Shown here: positions 4,763 through 6,289 of the stretch, in pieces
Layout: each line of letters opens with the position of its first letter
Numbering within the stretch: position 1 is the first letter of the stretch
From: Thermosulfurimonas sp.
GTDB taxonomy: Bacteria > Desulfobacterota > Thermodesulfobacteria > Thermodesulfobacteriales > Thermodesulfobacteriaceae
Assembly: GCA_015487645.1 (NCBI GenBank)
Contig: WFPH01000186.1
Location: 1 to 6,289 of the forward strand
Direction of reading: 5' to 3'
Length of the DNA: 6,289 nucleotides
Made by a program: the position numbers and the translations under genes
The notes under the pieces: model-generated
Told to the model about the DNA's origin: nothing
Databases searched by the model: none
Seen by the model: the letters and a program-made list of their open reading frames with translations, nothing else

Positions 4763-6289
4763 ATGATCAATCGGGTCTATATCTTTGATACCACCTTGCG
4801 AGACGGGGAGCAGTCTCCTGGGGTTTCGCTCAACATGGCCCAGAAGATCGAAATCGGTAAGGCCTTGGTGGACCTCGGGGTGGACGTGATCGAGGCCGGA
4901 TTCCCGGTGGCCTCTCCGGGGGACTTTGAGGCCGTGAAGACCCTCTCTCGCGAACTCAAAGGGGTCGAGATTGCGGCCTTAGCCCGGGCCAACCCTAAAG
5001 ATATAGAGGTGGCCTGGGAAGCTCTGCGGGCGGCCGAAAATCCCCGCATCCATACCTTTATTGCCACCTCCGACATCCATCTGGAGTACAAGCTCCGTAA
5101 GAGTCGGGAGCAGGTCCTGGATTTGGCCGAGGAGGCGGTCAAGCTCGCCCGCAGGTTTACTCCCAACGTGGAATTTTCGGCTGAGGACGCTACCCGTAGT
5201 GATCGGGAATATCTGGCCGAGGTGGTTATTCGGGTAGCCCGGGCTGGAGCTCGGGTCATCAACATCCCGGATACGGTGGGCTATACCGTACCGCAGGAAT
5301 ACTATGAGCTCATCGCCTTCCTGGTGGAGAGGCTTCGGGAGGCCGGTTTCGGGGAGGCCCTCGAGTCCGGAGATCTACGGCTTTCGGTTCACTGTCATAA
5401 CGATCTGGGGCTGGCGGTGGCCAACAGCCTTTCGGCCTTGCTGGCCGGGGCCCGTCAGGTGGAGTGCACAGTGAACGGTATCGGAGAACGGGCCGGAAAC
5501 GCAGCTATGGAAGAGATCGTCATGACCCTCAAGACCAGGGCGGACTTTTTCCGGGAACGTCTGGGGCAGGCCCTCGAGACCGGTATCCACACGCGCAAAA
5601 TTGTGCCTACCAGCCAGCTCGTGGCCCGTCTTACAGGCATGTTTGTCCAGCCCAACAAGGCCATCGTGGGGGCCAACGCCTTTGCCCATGAATCCGGGAT
5701 ACATCAACACGGAGTGATTGCTCATCGCCTGACTTATGAAATCATGAATCGGGAGGACGTGGGCTGGAGCGGAAGCGCTATCGTGCTCGGCAAACACTCC
5801 GGTCGCCATGCGGTGGACTACAAACTGCGGAGCCTGGGCTGGCAGCTCTCCCGGAAGGCCCTTTCCCGGATATTTGAGCGTTTCCGGGCCGAGATCAAGG
5901 ACGTGCTCCGGCGGATTCCGGACGAGTATCTGGAGGGTATCCTTTACGATGAATTTCTCTCCCAGAATTATCGCTATCGAGTGATCTCCGCTCAGGTTTC
6001 AAGCCTTTACGGGACCTCCCTCAGGCCGATCGCCCAGGTAGAGGTGGAAGACACCGAGACCGGAAAACGGGTGGCCGTGGCCGTGGGGGTGGGTTCGGTG
6101 GATGCGGCGTTTAAGGCGGTAGCCAAGGCGCTGGGGTATGTTTTCGGTGAGGAGGGTGAGGGAGAAAAGTTGCGCCTGGTGGACTTTCACATCGAAGCCC
6201 TCGGCCGGGGGACCGAGGCGGAAGGGGTGTGCGGGGTCATCCTGGAGGATGTCTCTGGAAGGCGCACCGCCGGGTTGGGGCGCGACGGA
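4763..6289 (+). CDS. leuA: 2-Isopropylmalate synthase (3' end cut by window edge)
   Basis: LeuA condenses acetyl-CoA with 2-oxoisovalerate to give 2-isopropylmalate, the first step of leucine synthesis. The frame is open for 509 codons to the last base with no stop. Family length is about 510-520, so only a few residues are probably missing. The TIM-barrel catalytic domain holds FDTTLRDGEQSPG (residues 8-20, with R13, D14 and E16), HTFIATSDIH (97-106), NIPDTVGY (167-174), HCHNDLG (210-216, metal histidines H210 and H212) and NGIGERAGN (238-246). GKHSGRHA (343-350) follows in the linker. From about residue 370 the LeuA dimer domain, site of leucine feedback inhibition in the family, is present almost to its end (GTSLRPIAQVEV, VGVGSVDAAFKAV). 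Citramalate or homocitrate synthase is less likely given these motifs. GGGGG at 4753-4757, five bases before ATG 4763, serves as ribosome binding site. It is divergent from ilvC. Confidence 0.95.
   Translation, partial: MINRVYIFDTTLRDGEQSPGVSLNMAQKIEIGKALVDLGVDVIEAGFPVASPGDFEAVKTLSRELKGVEIAALARANPKDIEVAWEALRAAENPRIHTFIATSDIHLEYKLRKSREQVLDLAEEAVKLARRFTPNVEFSAEDATRSDREYLAEVVIRVARAGARVINIPDTVGYTVPQEYYELIAFLVERLREAGFGEALESGDLRLSVHCHNDLGLAVANSLSALLAGARQVECTVNGIGERAGNAAMEEIVMTLKTRADFFRERLGQALETGIHTRKIVPTSQLVARLTGMFVQPNKAIVGANAFAHESGIHQHGVIAHRLTYEIMNREDVGWSGSAIVLGKHSGRHAVDYKLRSLGWQLSRKALSRIFERFRAEIKDVLRRIPDEYLEGILYDEFLSQNYRYRVISAQVSSLYGTSLRPIAQVEVEDTETGKRVAVAVGVGSVDAAFKAVAKALGYVFGEEGEGEKLRLVDFHIEALGRGTEAEGVCGVILEDVSGRRTAGLGRDG

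Noticed and set aside
4204..4788. Plus-strand open frame of 194 codons opposite ilvC
   Set aside because: It is antisense to a complete, motif-perfect ilvC and runs through the divergent promoter region. The product resembles no family.
5375..5809. Minus-strand open frame inside leuA
   Set aside because: It overlaps conserved catalytic motifs of leuA on the other strand, so the coding signal belongs to leuA.

Overview
This is a G+C-rich, tightly packed bacterial segment with six protein genes and almost no spare DNA. All six have recognisable families. Two features point to an anaerobic, probably thermophilic, member of the Desulfobacterota/Thermodesulfobacteria type. The first is an AhbB-type siroheme decarboxylase, the hallmark of the alternative heme pathway of sulfate reducers and methanogens. 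The second is the protein style, rich in Arg, Glu, Leu and Val. The taxonomic placement is inference; no RNA gene or marker in the window fixes it.

Layout. (1) Bases 2-3487, plus strand: a run of five genes that looks like one transcription unit. It holds pstA (5' end cut by the window edge), pstB, a half-size GDT1/UPF0016 membrane protein, ahbB and hemL. The first four genes overlap one another by 11, 1 and 16 bases, which suggests translational coupling. hemL follows after 58 bases with its own strong ribosome binding site. The unit mixes phosphate uptake (PstA permease and PstB ATPase), probable cation transport (GDT1) and tetrapyrrole synthesis (HemL makes 5-aminolevulinate; AhbB acts on siroheme on the way to heme). 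(2) Bases 3488-3669: a convergent intergenic region with no gene but dense structure. It has an intrinsic terminator for the minus strand, a palindrome, an intrinsic terminator for the plus strand, and near-perfect 11-base terminal inverted repeats around the last two. (3) Bases 3670-4662, minus strand: ilvC, ketol-acid reductoisomerase. (4) Bases 4663-4762: a 100-base divergent promoter region. (5) Bases 4763-6289, plus strand: leuA, 2-isopropylmalate synthase, in frame to the window edge and probably only a few residues short of complete.

IlvC and LeuA work in one branched-chain network: IlvC supplies the valine/leucine branch that leads to 2-oxoisovalerate, which LeuA condenses with acetyl-CoA. 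Here the two genes are divergent, with predicted core promoters that overlap in opposite directions.

I did not find a clearly new biological system. The points most worth a second look are the REPIN/MITE-like element between hemL and ilvC, the crossed arrangement of the two convergent terminators, the overlapping divergent promoters, and the unusual pst-gdt1-ahbB-hemL gene mix. There is no tRNA, rRNA, CRISPR array, transposase or phage gene in the window.
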